Source of the DNA: Adiantum capillus-veneris | Taxonomy: Eukaryota; Streptophyta; Polypodiopsida; Polypodiales; Pteridaceae | Direction: 5' to 3' | DNA: 64,000 nucleotides | Assembly (NCBI GenBank): GCA_014529385.2 | Contig: CM043946.1 | Coordinates: 21,384,577-21,448,576 of the forward strand | Shown here: positions 11,606 to 23,910 of the stretch, piece after piece | Layout of the letters: the number at the start of each line of letters is the position of its first letter | How positions within the stretch are numbered: the first letter of the stretch is position 1 | Position numbers and translations under genes: made by a program | Notes under the pieces: model-generated | The model's input: only the letters and a program-made list of their open reading frames with translations | The model's database searches: none | Told to the model about the DNA's origin: nothing

Positions 11606-12745
11606 CTATGAGACTACAAACTGAATATCCGGCCTCATGTTGCATGCATAAATGAGGCATCCAATAGCAGTTTGGTAAAGAGTGACATATGCGGGATCAC
11701 CAGTATCATGTAGACTCAATTTCAAACATGTTTCCATGGGGGTGGCAATACGTTTGCAATCCTCAAGTCCAAACTTACATAGCAATGTCTCTATGTAACT
11801 TTTTTGATGCAAGGCAATACCACCATCACATTGCTTAAACTGTATACCCAAGTAATGATGCAACAGTTGCAAATCTTTCATCTTGAAAGTAACATTCAAA
11901 TCAGCCTTAAATTCAACAATATGACTTTCATTTGGTCCAGTGATCAGCAAATCATCCACATAAAGAACCACAATGAGAATTACATCACTCTCACGCTTTA
12001 CATACAATGTTCTTTCTGTTGGATTGTTATGATAGCCTCATTTGACCAAATGAGTGTCAATCTTCTCGAGGAGATTTCTTCAACCCATCATAGCTTTGTT
12101 ACATTTTCACATCTTATTCTCGTGTCCTTTCTTGACAAAACCGTGAGGCTACATTACATAAACTTCCTCAAATACGTCACCATTCAATAAAGAAATAACA
12201 ATGTCAGATTGATGTACATCCCAAACAAAATGAGTTGCCAATGCACTTAGACAACACACAGTAGTCATACGACAAGTGGGATCACAAGTCTCATCATAAT
12301 CTATGCGTTTTTGTTGTGCATAACCCTTTGCAACAAGTCGATCCTTATAGCAATCAATCTCACCATCCAGCTTGCGTTTCAACTTGTAAACCCACTTCTT
12401 ACCAATGGCCTTTTTGGGCCTTTTTGCTAAGAGGCAAATCACATAAGTTCCATGTGTCATTTTCTATAAGTGCATCATATTTTGATTTCATGGCAGCCAT
12501 CCAATTTTTTGAATTTTGTGCTTCATCAAAAGATAGAGGTTCCTCAACATCATGTAAGCTAGACAGAGCCACGGCATAACAATCTGATGCATAAGATGCA
12601 TGGCAAGAACCTGAACGAGTACAACTAGACAAAGGTGCGTCCAATTTACTATCACGTAAAGTATGGACCATTCATTTAGGCATACCTCTAGCCTGCTCAT
12701 TCTTTGTCCTTTCATCATCAAGTACATCATGTACGTCTGCATCAA
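11606..12745 (-). pseudogene. Copia reverse transcriptase
   Basis: The N-terminal part (12149-12745) has NWMAAMKSKYDALIENDTW, WVYKLKRKLDGEIDCYKDRL, VAKGYAQQKRIDYDET and a degenerate finger region. The C-terminal part (11606-12007) has the catalytic box VLYVDDLLITG, HHYLGIQF, and ATPMETCLKLS. The pieces lie in different frames, so the gene is frameshifted. About 140 bp between them (12008-12148) still carries RT-like sequence in broken frames. Confidence 0.9.
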
Positions 12746-12868
12746 TAATAGGCTGATCTACAACATTTTCAGAAACCCCCATAGGCTGTTCATTTGTCTC
12801 ATTGAAACTTACATTCAAACTTCTACCACTGAAAAGAGGCAACAAAGTATCATAAATGTCATGTGAGC

Positions 12869-13853
12869 TTACATGTCTCTAGTACATGACAGCAAGGGCT
12901 GAACAGAATATTCCACAAACACAACATCCCGTGAAACCAAAATATGCTTTGTTTGTGGATGATACAACATGTAACCTTTGCTTTCAGCACTATAACCAAC
13001 AAAAATACGTTTGAAAGCCTTATCATCCAATTTTCTTCGCTGTGTTTGTGGCACCAAAGCATATGCCAAACAGCCAAAAACATGCATGTGCTCAATAGAA
13101 GGCTTTCTATCATGCCACGCTTCATATGGAGTAATAGACTGCAAAGTTTTCATAGGACACCTGTTTAATACATAAGTGGCACACATAATGGACTTAGCCC
13201 AAAACGAATGTGGCAAAGCTTGACTTTTAACCATACATCGTGCCATTTCCGTAAGTGACCTATTTTTCCTCTTAGCAACACCATTTTGCTGAGGCATATA
13301 AGGCACTGTACATTGGTGTTTTATCCCACAACTAGTGAGAAATGCAATATTCATGAGACATATACTCCCCCCCTCAATCGGAGTGGAGGGTGCCCATAGT
13401 ACATTTTCAGACATTTTCAATCATAGCTAGAAATTGTTTGAGGCACATAAAAACTTCGGAATTTGATTTAAGAGGAAATACCCATGCATGCCTAGAGTCA
13501 TCAATGAAGGTCATGAAGTAAAGGTAATTTCCCAAGGACGGAGTTTGCATGGGACCACAAACAACACTGTGCACAACCTGCAACTTGCATGTGGCCCTAA
13601 CTGAACCATTATTTGGAAACTTTGAACATTGCATCTTACCCACAATACAGTCTTCACAAACATGTTTGATAGGTGCTTCAAGAGGCAGAAAAGAAGCAGC
13701 CATATCAGATTTTTGCAAACGCAACAGACTGGCAAAATTCAAATGACCAAAACATGCATGCCAAAAGTTTTTCATCTGAAATAGGCTTTGAATCCACAAC
13801 TGCATTTGCAAAATTCTGTCCACACTTGTTTCTAATGCTTCTACTGGTAGCAA
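12869..13853 (-). pseudogene. Copia pre-integrase and integrase
   Basis: 13407-13853 encodes the GAG-pre-integrase zinc domain (FWHACFGHLNFASLL, CEDCIVGKMQC) and the first core part with YFMTFIDDSRHAWVF. 12869-13420 is in another frame and carries the core end (VPYMPQQNGVAKRKNRSLTE, with Ala-Lys replacing the usual Val-Glu spacing around the catalytic Glu) and the C-terminal GYSAESKGYMLYHP region. The upstream edge (13853) abuts an oppositely oriented segment. Confidence 0.9.
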
Positions 13854-13867
13854 TTCATCTATAAATT

Positions 13868-14506
13868 TTGGTGATAAGGAAAAAAAGAAGATGTGTTGCC
13901 ATTATTAAAGCTAATGATTACTTGATCAAGCAGTGTCCTAAGTTAAAGGCCAAAGAGGCAAAGAAGAAAGAGGGTGGTTCCACTACAAATGTTGGCTCCA
14001 CTACAAATCTAGCTATTGTTGAGTCTTCTATGAAAGGAGACTGTAATGTTAATGTTGATGCAGAATGGGCTTTAAGTGCAGAGTGTATCTACAATCCTTT
14101 TGTCCATGTTGCATGCATGTCGGTTGCTACAGAGTCACATGTGTGGTATTTTAAGAGTGGTGCTACAAAGCACGTTACCTCACATCGTGATTTGTTCACC
14201 TCTCTTGAGTTTGTCCCTCATGGAAATTTAATTACTTGTGCCAACAATGCCTCTCATCCAGTTCAGGGAGTTGGAAAGATTGTGCTTACTACTGCAAATG
14301 GCAGCTCTTTCACACTTGTTGATGCACTTTATATACCTTGGATCAAAAAGAATCTTTTGTCTGTATCTGCACTTGCTAGACTTGGTCTTGTAGTCAAATT
14401 TGTGTATGGTAGATGTATTGTACATTATCTCAGTTACAGTGATGGAAGTGTTGCATTTGGAATTTTATGTTGTGGGTTGTATAAGCTCACTTTGTATGAC
14501 AGGTAA
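13868..14506 (+). pseudogene. Copia gag zinc knuckle and protease, inverted segment
   Basis: This plus-strand ORF reads a decayed zinc knuckle (NDYLIKQCPKLKAKEAKK) followed by a copia protease (WYFKSGATKHVT, LYIPWIKKNLLSVSAL) and ends GLYKLTLYDR, the normal boundary to the pre-integrase domain. It lies on the opposite strand from the flanking gag and integrase of the same element. The catalytic Asp of the DSGAT motif is replaced by Lys, so the protease is dead. Turning the segment around would place knuckle next to gag and protease next to integrase. Confidence 0.88.
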
Positions 14507-14509
14507 TTT

Positions 14510-15161
14510 TCACTCACAGAAGAACCATGAAAAGTGGCTGCATTATTGTTACCACCTTTTCTTTGAGCAGCAATAAAAGCATGTTCAACTGCACGCTATC
14601 TAGTCCTTTTTTTTTTGGAAAGTGACTCTTCCAATAGCAATATGCACAATGCATCAAACTTGACAACTTCAAGATTTCCTTGGGTCATAAGTCTCCAGTA
14701 CTAGCAAAAGTCTGGTAAGAATCTGGCACGGCAACAAGCACGGTTTGCACAAGAAACTGTCTGAAATGAATTCACCTACAGAAATGACTTGCATAAAGAC
14801 CAGCCAGAATATCCAAGCTTGTTTTGCAAATTTTGTTGAACGAATGTGGGGAGTAATAGTGCACTTCATAGACAAAGCAATCAAAATAGCAGCAATCCTT
14901 GCAGCAAGGCCCTATAACATCCTCAACATCACCTACATCTTCAAAACCAGGACGTACATCAATGCCCTGTACAATATTCTAGACGCCCTTCGACACAAGA
15001 ACATGTTGCATCATATAAGCCCACATAGGGTAGTTGTCTCCATTCAATCTATCCTCAGCAGCAAACATCTTGAGCACATATGTGTTATTATCAACCATGG
15101 TAAATGTTGCACTTGATGTGAAAACTGCTCGAAAAGAGGAGAAATGAAGCGGGAACAACAC
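14510..15161 (-). pseudogene. Copia gag (N-terminal and central part)
   Basis: Near 15100 the minus strand encodes FAAEDRLNGDNYPMWAYMMQ, the typical copia gag start region. Further on come SYQTFAST, KFDALCILLLEESLSKK and AVEHAFIAAQRKGGNNN in shifted frames. It ends at the inversion breakpoint (~14510), just before where the zinc knuckle should follow. Confidence 0.82.
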
Positions 15162-15477
15162 GTGCTATATAGCACAAACCGTAGAAGACTATAAGGGACC
15201 TGTTATGCAAAAAACAGAACTAACGGAAATTTTGCACAAAATGACAAAATAGCATGTGCAATATTGCGTGTAGTGGAATATTGCCTGTAGTGGAAACGGA
15301 TGCCGAAATGAGCCCGAATCAAAAATCTAAGCAGAGTATGCTCTTTGAGCTTTCTCGAAATTTTTGTCGACATGCAAATGCTCGCCAAAGCTCACTGAAA
15401 TCAGAGAAAGTGAGCAGGCGTGTGCTGGAGCTGCTGGCGACTAAGCCTGAGAGGATGCAACTTGCTATGATACTAAT

Positions 15478-15705
15478 TGTTGGAATTGGGGTTGCAGGAA
15501 AACACACACATCTTGGAGAAGACGAAGGAAGCTCAAGGCACACAACAAAGAGTATATTACTTAGTGTGCACTGGAAAGATAGATAGCCCTAGAATGATGG
15601 GCGTGTATACAATGCAGGAGTGAAAAAACCTCCTAAAGAGGGAAAAAATGCTCTGGCGGTCCTAAGAGTGTTCACACACATCACTACCACATGTATATGG
15701 TAATA
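15478..15705 (-). repeat. 5' LTR of the copia element
   Basis: TGTTGG to GGTAATA on the plus strand. The terminal CA has become TA (compare GGTAACA in the other LTR). The degenerate PBS lies just below 15478. Confidence 0.87.
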
Positions 15706-17439
15706 TTTTTGCAACCAACTCTTGCCTTGCCCTTCGATTTCTGTTGCAATTAAAACAATATCACAACAACTAATGAGACCATAATTGAATTAAGCTGCAT
15801 TGTGATGCCCCAATGTAATTATGACTTTTTTGTAATGCCTCGATGTATTTATGGGACCACTTTTTATAAAACTATTTCTTGTAATAATCTCGTTTAATTC
15901 TATTTATTCATCGTATGGCCGTTTTTATACCCAACTGTGACTGAAAATATTCTTGTTAGGTTTAGGTCATCCTAAAAAGCACACTGCTTTCTGAAAACAC
16001 CAAAAGGTATGAAAAGCTAAAATAGTGTAAAAAGTAAAATTTTCTAAAATTGAACCACGGATTCTCCTTGTCCACCAGAACACGAAAGCGGACTCGCTTA
16101 TCATCGAAAAGCACCAAAAATCATAAAAAGCTAAAAATAGCGTGAAAAGTGCTCGAAAAGCAAATCTTTACAAAATTGAACCATAGCGTCCTCGGGACTC
16201 AAAGATTAAGGATCCAATCCCACTTTTCACAAAAAAACACCAAAAAGCACAAAAAGCAAGAAAAAGTTAAAACTTATAATTATTTTCAACTAAACAAAAT
16301 GTCATGACCTAGAGAACATGAAAACAACCTTGCTTTTCATTCTAAAACCTTACAATACTACCAAACGAGCATTCTAAACCAAAAACTTAAAAAGTGGACA
16401 TTGAAATCTATTTTTCTTATTTTTTAAAAAGACCCAAAAATCAAGGATCTTACACTAAATCAAGAACTATCAAATTAATTGGCACTTTTTTTTATACCTT
16501 CAAAATATTGAATATTTATCTTTTGCCTTTCAAAACTGTAGACAATAGACCATCTAGAAGTGTTTCACAAGAAGTGTCAAGGACACTACTTTTTGTACCA
16601 CCAATCCATGCTTCCACCCATTTTCAATCTATAAATCCATTTCTCATTATTGTGAATTCATAGGCCATGGGAACTAGGCCTAATACTAATTTTGAAGAAC
16701 TCTAGGTATATAGCACAAAATGTAGATAAATAAGAACATTATTTTGGAAGATAGCGTTGTATAAGTGAGTTGTCTACTATGTGCAACCTTGTGATCAACA
16801 TAACTCCTTCTTTGGTGATCAAAAACAAGTTTTGAAGATTGCATCATATTTCTCTCTTCTTGTTCTTCTATTTAAATGTATTCATTGTTAGTTTGGTGTA
16901 ACTTCGTGACTACGTCGTGTGATAATAAACTTGTTGTTTTGAAGGTATAATCAAGTGTTAATGTTGATTTTTGGATAGAATATTGTCCATAGACCTCAAG
17001 TGGTGATATTAGACCACTTTTGTTGAAGCTGTGCTAACCTACAAATTGATGAATCATGATTTATGTACCTCTCAAAAATAGGGTTACCAGATTTAGATAG
17101 ACCTATTAGTCCATGCCTATAGTCTCTTAGAGTTTCATAGAGTTTTAAGCTCGTTTGGGTGAGGGAATCATCAAGTAGTAAGTAGGAGCAAGGATTATGC
17201 GTGCATTAATTGTAAAATGTTTGAGATGATAGGTGATTTCTCGGTAGTGCACTTCTATTCACAATAACTTTGTTGGCTCTAACAAACTTCGTGCCCCATC
17301 CTGGTTGCTTCCCTGATTATTGACATAGGGTATATTTGTGCAAGATAGATATGCTATAGAAGTGGTCACGGAGATCCACTAACAACTATCATACACTAAA
17401 TAAGAGCACAATAAATGAATCAAGTCTCAGCTCCTCGCA
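15706..17439. other. No recognisable gene
   Basis: AT-rich sequence. Repeated short phrases such as CACCAAAAA and AAAAAGC occur between 15980 and 16270. The only sizeable ORF (16394-16663, plus) has no domain and no coding character. Confidence 0.55.
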
Positions 17440-19160
17440 CATAAAGAAAATATTTGATAAGCTACAAGGTTCTTCCTACTTAGTAAAATTGACGTTAAAA
17501 GTAGCTACCATCAAATAAGGATTGCATCTAGTGTCATACACGAGACTGTGTTTTGTACGCAATTTGGGTTGTATCAATACATAGTAATGTCGTTTGGCCA
17601 TACCAATGCTCCTGCAATCTCTGATAGGTTGATGGAAAGAGTCGGCATAGAGCATATACGGGAGTATTATAATCTTCTACTTCAAGACTTTGGAAGATCA
17701 TAACAAGCACCTAAAGGTGGCGGCATTTAATGAAGTGCATGCGAACAATCTCTATGTACATGGGAAGAAAAGTGATTCTTTTCTGAATGAGATACGTTAC
17801 TTAGGTCGTATGATCTCTAAAGAAGGAATCCGTGTGAATCGTGAAAAACTTAACGTAATAAATGAATGGTCACAACCAAAGAATTTTCATGATCTAAGAA
17901 TCTTTATATGGATGTGTTCCTACTACCTCCTCCTTATGCAGTAAATCGTGGAATCCAAGCACAACCCCAGCAATAGAAACTCAATTTATTGGCCCACTAT
18001 GTGACATGACATTCAAAACTATGTAGAGCAAGGCCCATTATGTCAAAAGATCAAGTATGATAGACACAAGGCCGCTGGATTGTTGCAACCTTTGCTAAGA
18101 TCCAAGAATCTATAAAGATGCATGGCAAAAGCAAAAGAGGGTTGCTGGCACATATAGGCACAATTTATAATTCAAAAGAAAATGGTTGGGTTCTTTCTAG
18201 AGTCCCAAATCTTGTGTGAGGTATGCTACAAGGAGAAGTTGGCAAGGAGAACTCATAGGCCATCAGAAGTACTATGGCAACCTTGACAAGCTGACGAAAA
18301 GGTAATATGGTCCTTCCAAGGTTCAAGGTTGATCAATGAGACAACCTCAACCTTAAGTTCCATGCTTATTGCCTAAGATATAATGCTCCATGAAAGTGTA
18401 TTAAAAGACTTTAAGATTATATTCCTTCACGGTTCAATAGTAGATGCTTCTCCTAAGAAAAGGAGGAGTTACCACCACGAAGACAAAATGTTCATCAAGG
18501 GTAAAGTCTTCTCTAGTATTTATTTAAGCTTGAGAAATTTTCTTTCAAAGTTCCTAAAAGGATGCATAAGCTCTATTTAAAGCATTGAACATGCTTACAA
18601 TGAATTCCGTTAAATGTAAACATTACATCAATGTAAACATTGATAAAGATGTTGCAAATGTTTAATGAAGTATAACTTGAGACCCTTGTGTAGAGTGTTA
18701 TGAATATTGCAAATGTATGTGTAAACAAAGGACGGACACTTGTGGCAACTTTACCTTCCAAGTACTAAGTAGAATTGCTATCTATAGCATAAATATATAC
18801 AGCTAAAATAATGTAAACATTGATAAAGATGTTGCAAATGTTTAATGAAGTATAACTTGAGACCCTTGTGTACAGTGTTATGAATATTCCAAATGTATGT
18901 GTAAACAAAGGACGGACACTTGTGGCAACTTTACCTTCCAAGTACTAAGTAGAATTGCTATCTATAGCATAAATATATACAGCTAAAATGCTAAGATACG
19001 CTTGCGGCATCCCAAGCTTACAAGCACCAAGTAGATTGGTCTATGGAATGGTGTCAAATGTGAAAAGGGATCCTTTACAAAATGTCCATGGACCAAGAAT
19101 TAATCTCTCCTAGTATGAAGCATAATTGAGAATGACTATGATTTCAAGGGCAAGGTAATG
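17440..19160 (+). pseudogene. Decayed chromovirus remnant (RT, integrase tail, PPT region)
   Basis: 17455-17660 resembles RT of the chromovirus at 1835-10244 (FDKLQGSSYL in one frame, then frameshifts). 17690-17944 matches the RT thumb (DHNKHLKVAAFNE, RYLGRMISKEGIRVNREKL). 18050-18360 holds integrase fragments (KYDRHKAAGLLQPLL, RIGHQKYYGNLDKLTKR). 18383-18560 is a tail remnant. Near 19000-19155 the noncoding end with GACTATGATTTCAAGGGCAA parallels the PPT region at 8840-8863. Large internal deletions and many stops are present. Confidence 0.75.
18631..18989. repeat. Tandem duplication, 180-bp unit, two copies
   Basis: ATGTAAACATTGATAAAGAT occurs at 18631 and again at 18811. The two units stay collinear through AGCTAAAAT, with only about two substitutions (TAGAG/TACAG and ATTGC/ATTCC). 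The near-identity implies a recent duplication within old, decayed sequence. Confidence 0.93.
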
Positions 19161-19735
19161 AATTTATCTACTTCAATTATTTCCTCTCTAGAAAAGGAAG
19201 AAAATAAAAAGCATAAAAGAGCCAAGGTTATAATGATGGTAAAAAGTTGCATTTTAGGACCCTATGATTCCAACAAGGATCCTGTTGCTGCCTTTAGAAG
19301 CACATATGAGAAGTGAAAGATGTCTATGAATTTCAAAGCAAGATAATGTTTAGCCTTTTGTTTACTTAAATTATTTCTCTTTTGAGAAAATTGAAACAGA
19401 AAAAGAGCCAAAGTTATAATGATGGCAAAAACATGCATCATGTAGGGTGCCAACACCGATGATCCTACCTTCAAAAGTGCCACCTAAGAAATCCTCCACT
19501 AATAAGAACAGAGTAAAGGAGAACTATGATTTTATGTCACAAAATTTAACTTTTGGTTTACTTAAATGATTTTCTTTCACTAGAATTGTCATTCTTGTAA
19601 GGGAAAATAAGATACAGTGGAAGGGCCAAGGTTAAGATTATGGTAGAAATGTGTTCCACTGGATCTTATGGCTCCAAAAGGTCGACACTACCTCCACAAG
19701 TATCTAATAAATCTTGTAAAGGTTCAGACGTATTT
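19129..19735. repeat. Three diverged tandem copies of a PPT/LTR-start-like unit
   Basis: Units of about 185-215 bp each contain a CTATGATTT-like phrase (19137, ~19322, ~19524), then TTTACTTAAAT-like sequence, then GCCAAGGTTA or GCCAAAGTTA (19221, 19407, 19625). They look like repeated copies of the internal-region/LTR junction of the decayed gypsy element just upstream. Confidence 0.55.
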
Positions 19736-21299
19736 TTACAAGATGAAAATGAGTACACTAGAAATAGAAAGCACAAGAAAACACATGTCAAAGGACAATG
19801 AGGCATGCAACCGTACGTTCATGTCTAAGTAAGTTCCAAAAGATGAATACCACTTTATAAGTGCATGGAAAATCTTTTCAAGATCTCATAAAATTTTTAT
19901 GAGGCTCAAAACGACAAAATATGACTTATGAAGGTTAGGAACAAAAGGAAAAGTGGTAGAAGGACATGTGAATACGCATGGGCTTAGAACATTCATGCGC
20001 ATCTTCAAAGAGACTAAATACCCACATTCATACTCCCATACTTTGAACTCTTCCACTTCCTCCTTGAAATTCAGAGTTACTATTTCTGAAAGGGAGAAAA
20101 AATAAGTTTTTGCTACAAGGTCAAATTGCAAAACTATATCCATCTAAATTTATCTCTTTTCAAGATCTACAACTTTGTAGAAGAGGTCAAAAGCTAATTT
20201 TTGCACCACCTACTGGGATTATCAGAGATTGCCTCTACTAGTATTCCATATGCTAATGTGCTATGGAGCTTCTTTTATCAAGCTCATAACCAAAGCCCTA
20301 TGGATTCCACTCGTTGTCTCTGCAATATACTTGTATCGATAATTCATTAATGCTTTGAAGTAAAGGAGAACAACATATGTTGATCAAAGAAGTCGCTAAT
20401 TTGCTTGCGTCATCTCATGTTAATACTCTTCTCCTTAATTTTGGTTATAAGCAATACGATAGTTTGAATATGAAAGTAGAAATGATGCTTACCCAAAAAT
20501 GTAATCTATGCTAAGGTGAATTTATGCGTAAAGTGAGCTAAATCTTTTAAAGTGAGCTCGTCTGTCGATATCTGGTCAAGTTCAAGAACTATCTAGCTCT
20601 TGATGGAAAGTGGATGGAGAAGAAGGACCTAGCATACTCCTCGATTACTAGAGCTACACCTTGAGGCTTTTGGTTTTGGTTTAGTTCCGTCTATTCAAGA
20701 AGTGCGTGTTGAGACAACGGGTTGAATTTGGTGGTAGTGCATGCTACACAAGAGTGGAGCAAGTCCGCTCCTTTGTCATTGATTACCTAGAATGAAATGA
20801 AGTCAAGTAGTTTGACTCTGAGATTTGAGTGGTATTGACAGGCTGACAGTATTCTACGGAATGACTCAAAAAAATGTACATTGCAAATGGGAACTCCTAA
20901 AAAGAACTTGTTACATGTAGTCCCTCATGTGTGTATATGTTTTGTCTTTGAAAGATGAAATGCCTGCAGCATTTTATCTATTCACCTAACAAATAATGTG
21001 AATATGATAATAATGAGATTTAGTAGATCAAGACATCTATGAAAAGATTAACACTCTCTAGATACGGGCATGTGTGCATAGAGTCAGTGTCTACTAAGCT
21101 AGTTTCTTTTCTTTGTCTATTTTGCAGGTGTAATCGAGGGCGATTACTCTTCCTTTAAAGGAGTGGTTTTTTTTTTTTGGGGCGGGGGGAGGGCCAATTT
21201 TAGACAACTAAAATAACTCTCGGATGGCCAAAACTACTTACTTTTAGAAAAAAACTGATGACATAATAATTGCTTCCGCGATTTGCGAAGCTCACACAT
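19736..21299. other. No recognisable gene
   Basis: No ORF with domain character. 21127-21230 contains GTGTAATCGAGGGCGATTAC followed by a T/G-rich purine-like tract, which may be another worn LTR-element end. I cannot delimit it. Confidence 0.5.
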
Positions 21300-21389
21300 G
21301 GCAAGTCTATCTATACAGACACCACACTCTTTTTGGAACAGATTGGCAAGTCTATCTATACAGACACCACACTCTTTTTGGAACAGATT
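21300..21389. repeat. Perfect 45-bp tandem duplication
   Basis: The unit beginning GGCAAGTCTATCTATACAGA occurs at 21300 and 21345 with no visible difference. Confidence 0.95.
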
Positions 21390-21628
21390 TCCGGCCATTT
21401 TCTTTTAGCATCCATGTGCTATTGGGGACGCCCAGTTTAAGAGCCCCCTTGTACCTATAAACGCACGCCTAGAGGGAGAGCCTGGCACATCATTGCATGG
21501 TTGCAAATTGGAGATCTCTTCCCTCCAGTGGTTGTACTCTATGATTATCAATAAAGAAAGAAGTACCGAAAGGGCTGCCAGACTTTGGGGCCAATGCATC
21601 TGGAAGCGGAGCTTCACCGCTTCATGTC

Positions 21629-21735
<107 letters not shown>

Positions 21736-22848
21736 AGTTTGTCAAAAATTGTGTTCTCGCTATTGATTTCTCACTTGGGTATCCAAGCCCAATTAGAACC
21801 ACTCCTTGTTTGATGTTGAAGGCTCCAATCCCATCGCCTTGCATTCCATCCTTCCCTCCTTTCAAGCACTATATTCATGTTGCGAGAAGAACCTTTCATA
21901 CAAAATACACAATTTTTGTCAATCAAGCTTCGTGTACAACATTCCCTTCACAAGCAAGCTTCCATGTACAACACCCCACCAATTAATGGTAGGCCATGTT
22001 GATTTTTAATTAATTTGTTATCTTCTCATGCAAGGTGAGTATCTTTCTTGACACTTCTCTCATAAAATTATACCCCAAAGAGGAACAGTATTCTCATATC
22101 TCTGACAACTCATCTCTTCTTTGTGGCTATCGGACAAGCTGATGGACTAGTGTGAATTAGAGACGAGGCATGACTAGTTCCACAAAGTCTTGAGAACTTA
22201 AGTATTTGATAAGTGACGTTGAATAACAAACACGTCTCTCGAATCTCTGGATAGTCTCTGGCCTTGAGACATCCGACCTGCCATTGATAACACATACCTA
22301 CACCAAATCAACTACAAATTTTTATTGTGTCTAACTACGATGTTGAGCTTCCAAAATAAAATAGGGTATCATAATCACATTCTCTTTATATAAACTAATG
22401 TTTGAACTTTGACAAAATAAAATATTAAACTAAAGGGAAAGGTGCACAGAGAGTGAGATGCCATGCGCTATCACACAGACAAAAAGTGAGTTTTTTTTCT
22501 GATGTTTCACGCATCAAGCAAAGTGTAGTGAGAGGCAGATTATATGTGACTGTTACAAAAGCATGGTGTGTTGCCTACCATCACTTACGTGTGGGAGAGC
22601 TGGGGAGAGCCAGAGGGGGATGTCCATGGGAGGTGCAGGAGTAGAGAGGGCCACACGAGGGGTCATCCACTGTGCTGCAGACACAGTAAGAGGGCGACGC
22701 ATTTGGGTTTTCCAGATAGTGGTGTCTAGGGGTGGACATGGAGCCACGTAGGAACAAATTCCCATGCCTTTTTCTTCTAATTGAGAAATTCCAATTGCTT
22801 TGAAATCGAATCTATCAAATTAATACTAGTATGACCGGCAGCCTTTGG

Positions 22849-22977
<129 letters not shown>

Positions 22978-23313
22978 AGCGAAGCGAAGCAAAGTTCCTG
23001 CTATCATGAGCTTTCTACTCCACTGTGGGCATAGGGGCAGTGCCTCAGGAGGGGGTTAGACACAAGAACCACCTCCCAATGAATCATACCTTGCACGCGA
23101 CATTTCAGCCTAGCGACTTGTTGCTACTCAGGTTCGACCCTATCCCGCCAAGGTGCAGCCCTGGCTTTTCCTCGGCACAATCCTCTCACGGCTTGGGCTT
23201 GGACCTGGTTCCTATCCCAACAATTCTACCTACTACCCTCTACAACAACAGTAACCTACACAAAAAAGAAGAGAAATTGCTGATTTCAGAGTAGATCTCT
23301 CTTACTTAAGCCT

Positions 23314-23442
<129 letters not shown>

Positions 23443-23548
23443 ATAGCTCACGGGCTTAGACCTAGTTCTGTCCCGAAAAATCTACCGAGCACGACGACTT
23501 GTTGCCCTCTACAACGTCAATAACCTGCATATTCAGGTGTGTGATAGG

Positions 23549-23617
23549 GGGCGCAATTTTTGGGCGAGCAATTTTTGGCAAGCACTTTTTAAGAATCGGG
23601 CGAGCGGATTCCCAAAA
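23549..23617 (+). repeat. Left terminal inverted repeat of the MULE
   Basis: Starts GGGCGCAATTTTTGGGC, then GAGCAATTTTTGG, CTTTTTAAGAATC and GATTCCCAAAA. Compared with the reverse complement of 50039-50107, about 53 of 69 positions match ungapped, and many of the mismatches are transitions. The preceding TGTGATAGG (23540-23548) is the target duplication. Confidence 0.88.
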
Positions 23618-23632
23618 GACTGGATAATCTAC

Positions 23633-23635
<3 letters not shown>

Positions 23636-23719
<84 letters not shown>
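23636..23719. repeat. (CT)n microsatellite just inside the left MULE TIR
   Basis: About 84 bp of CT, 18 bp inside the TIR. A second CT tract (49931-49980) lies close to the right TIR, so both ends of the element carry subterminal dinucleotide repeats. Confidence 0.95.
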
Positions 23720-23723
<4 letters not shown>

Positions 23724-23910
23724 TAAAACTTGATTGTCGGTTCACGGCCAACTTACATTCAAACAAAAACCACCATGGATGCATTCAATACACTATTGAT
23801 AAGACAAACAGATGTTCCTTACACACAATTATGGTATATTTCATATAGCAAACCCCAAATCTATGTGTTCCATTGCATCAAAAGTAAATACATGGGGGGG
23901 GGGGGATACA

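Larger units (their letters stand above)
10465..15705 (-). mobile_element. Ty1/copia LTR retrotransposon, degenerate, internally inverted
   Basis: Short LTRs (10465-10639 and 15478-15705) flank gag, integrase, RT and RNase H on the minus strand. Integrase before RT defines Ty1/copia. Five-base T runs flank both ends (10460-10464 and 15706-15710), consistent with a TSD, though low complexity weakens this. On the minus strand the sequence beside the 5' LTR reads TAGTATCATAGC, a PBS two bases off TGGTATCAGAGC. The 3' LTR is preceded by a G-rich polypurine tract (CCAGGGGGG). The segment 13862-14510 is inverted relative to the rest. All coding parts carry frameshifts. Confidence 0.92.

Noticed and set aside
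13549-13864. Plus-strand ORFs opposite the copia integrase
   Set aside because: Shadows: the minus strand encodes recognised GAG-pre-integrase and integrase motifs.
22453-22765. Overlapping 60-70 codon ORFs on both strands
   Set aside because: No domain, both strands open equally, no splice or promoter context.
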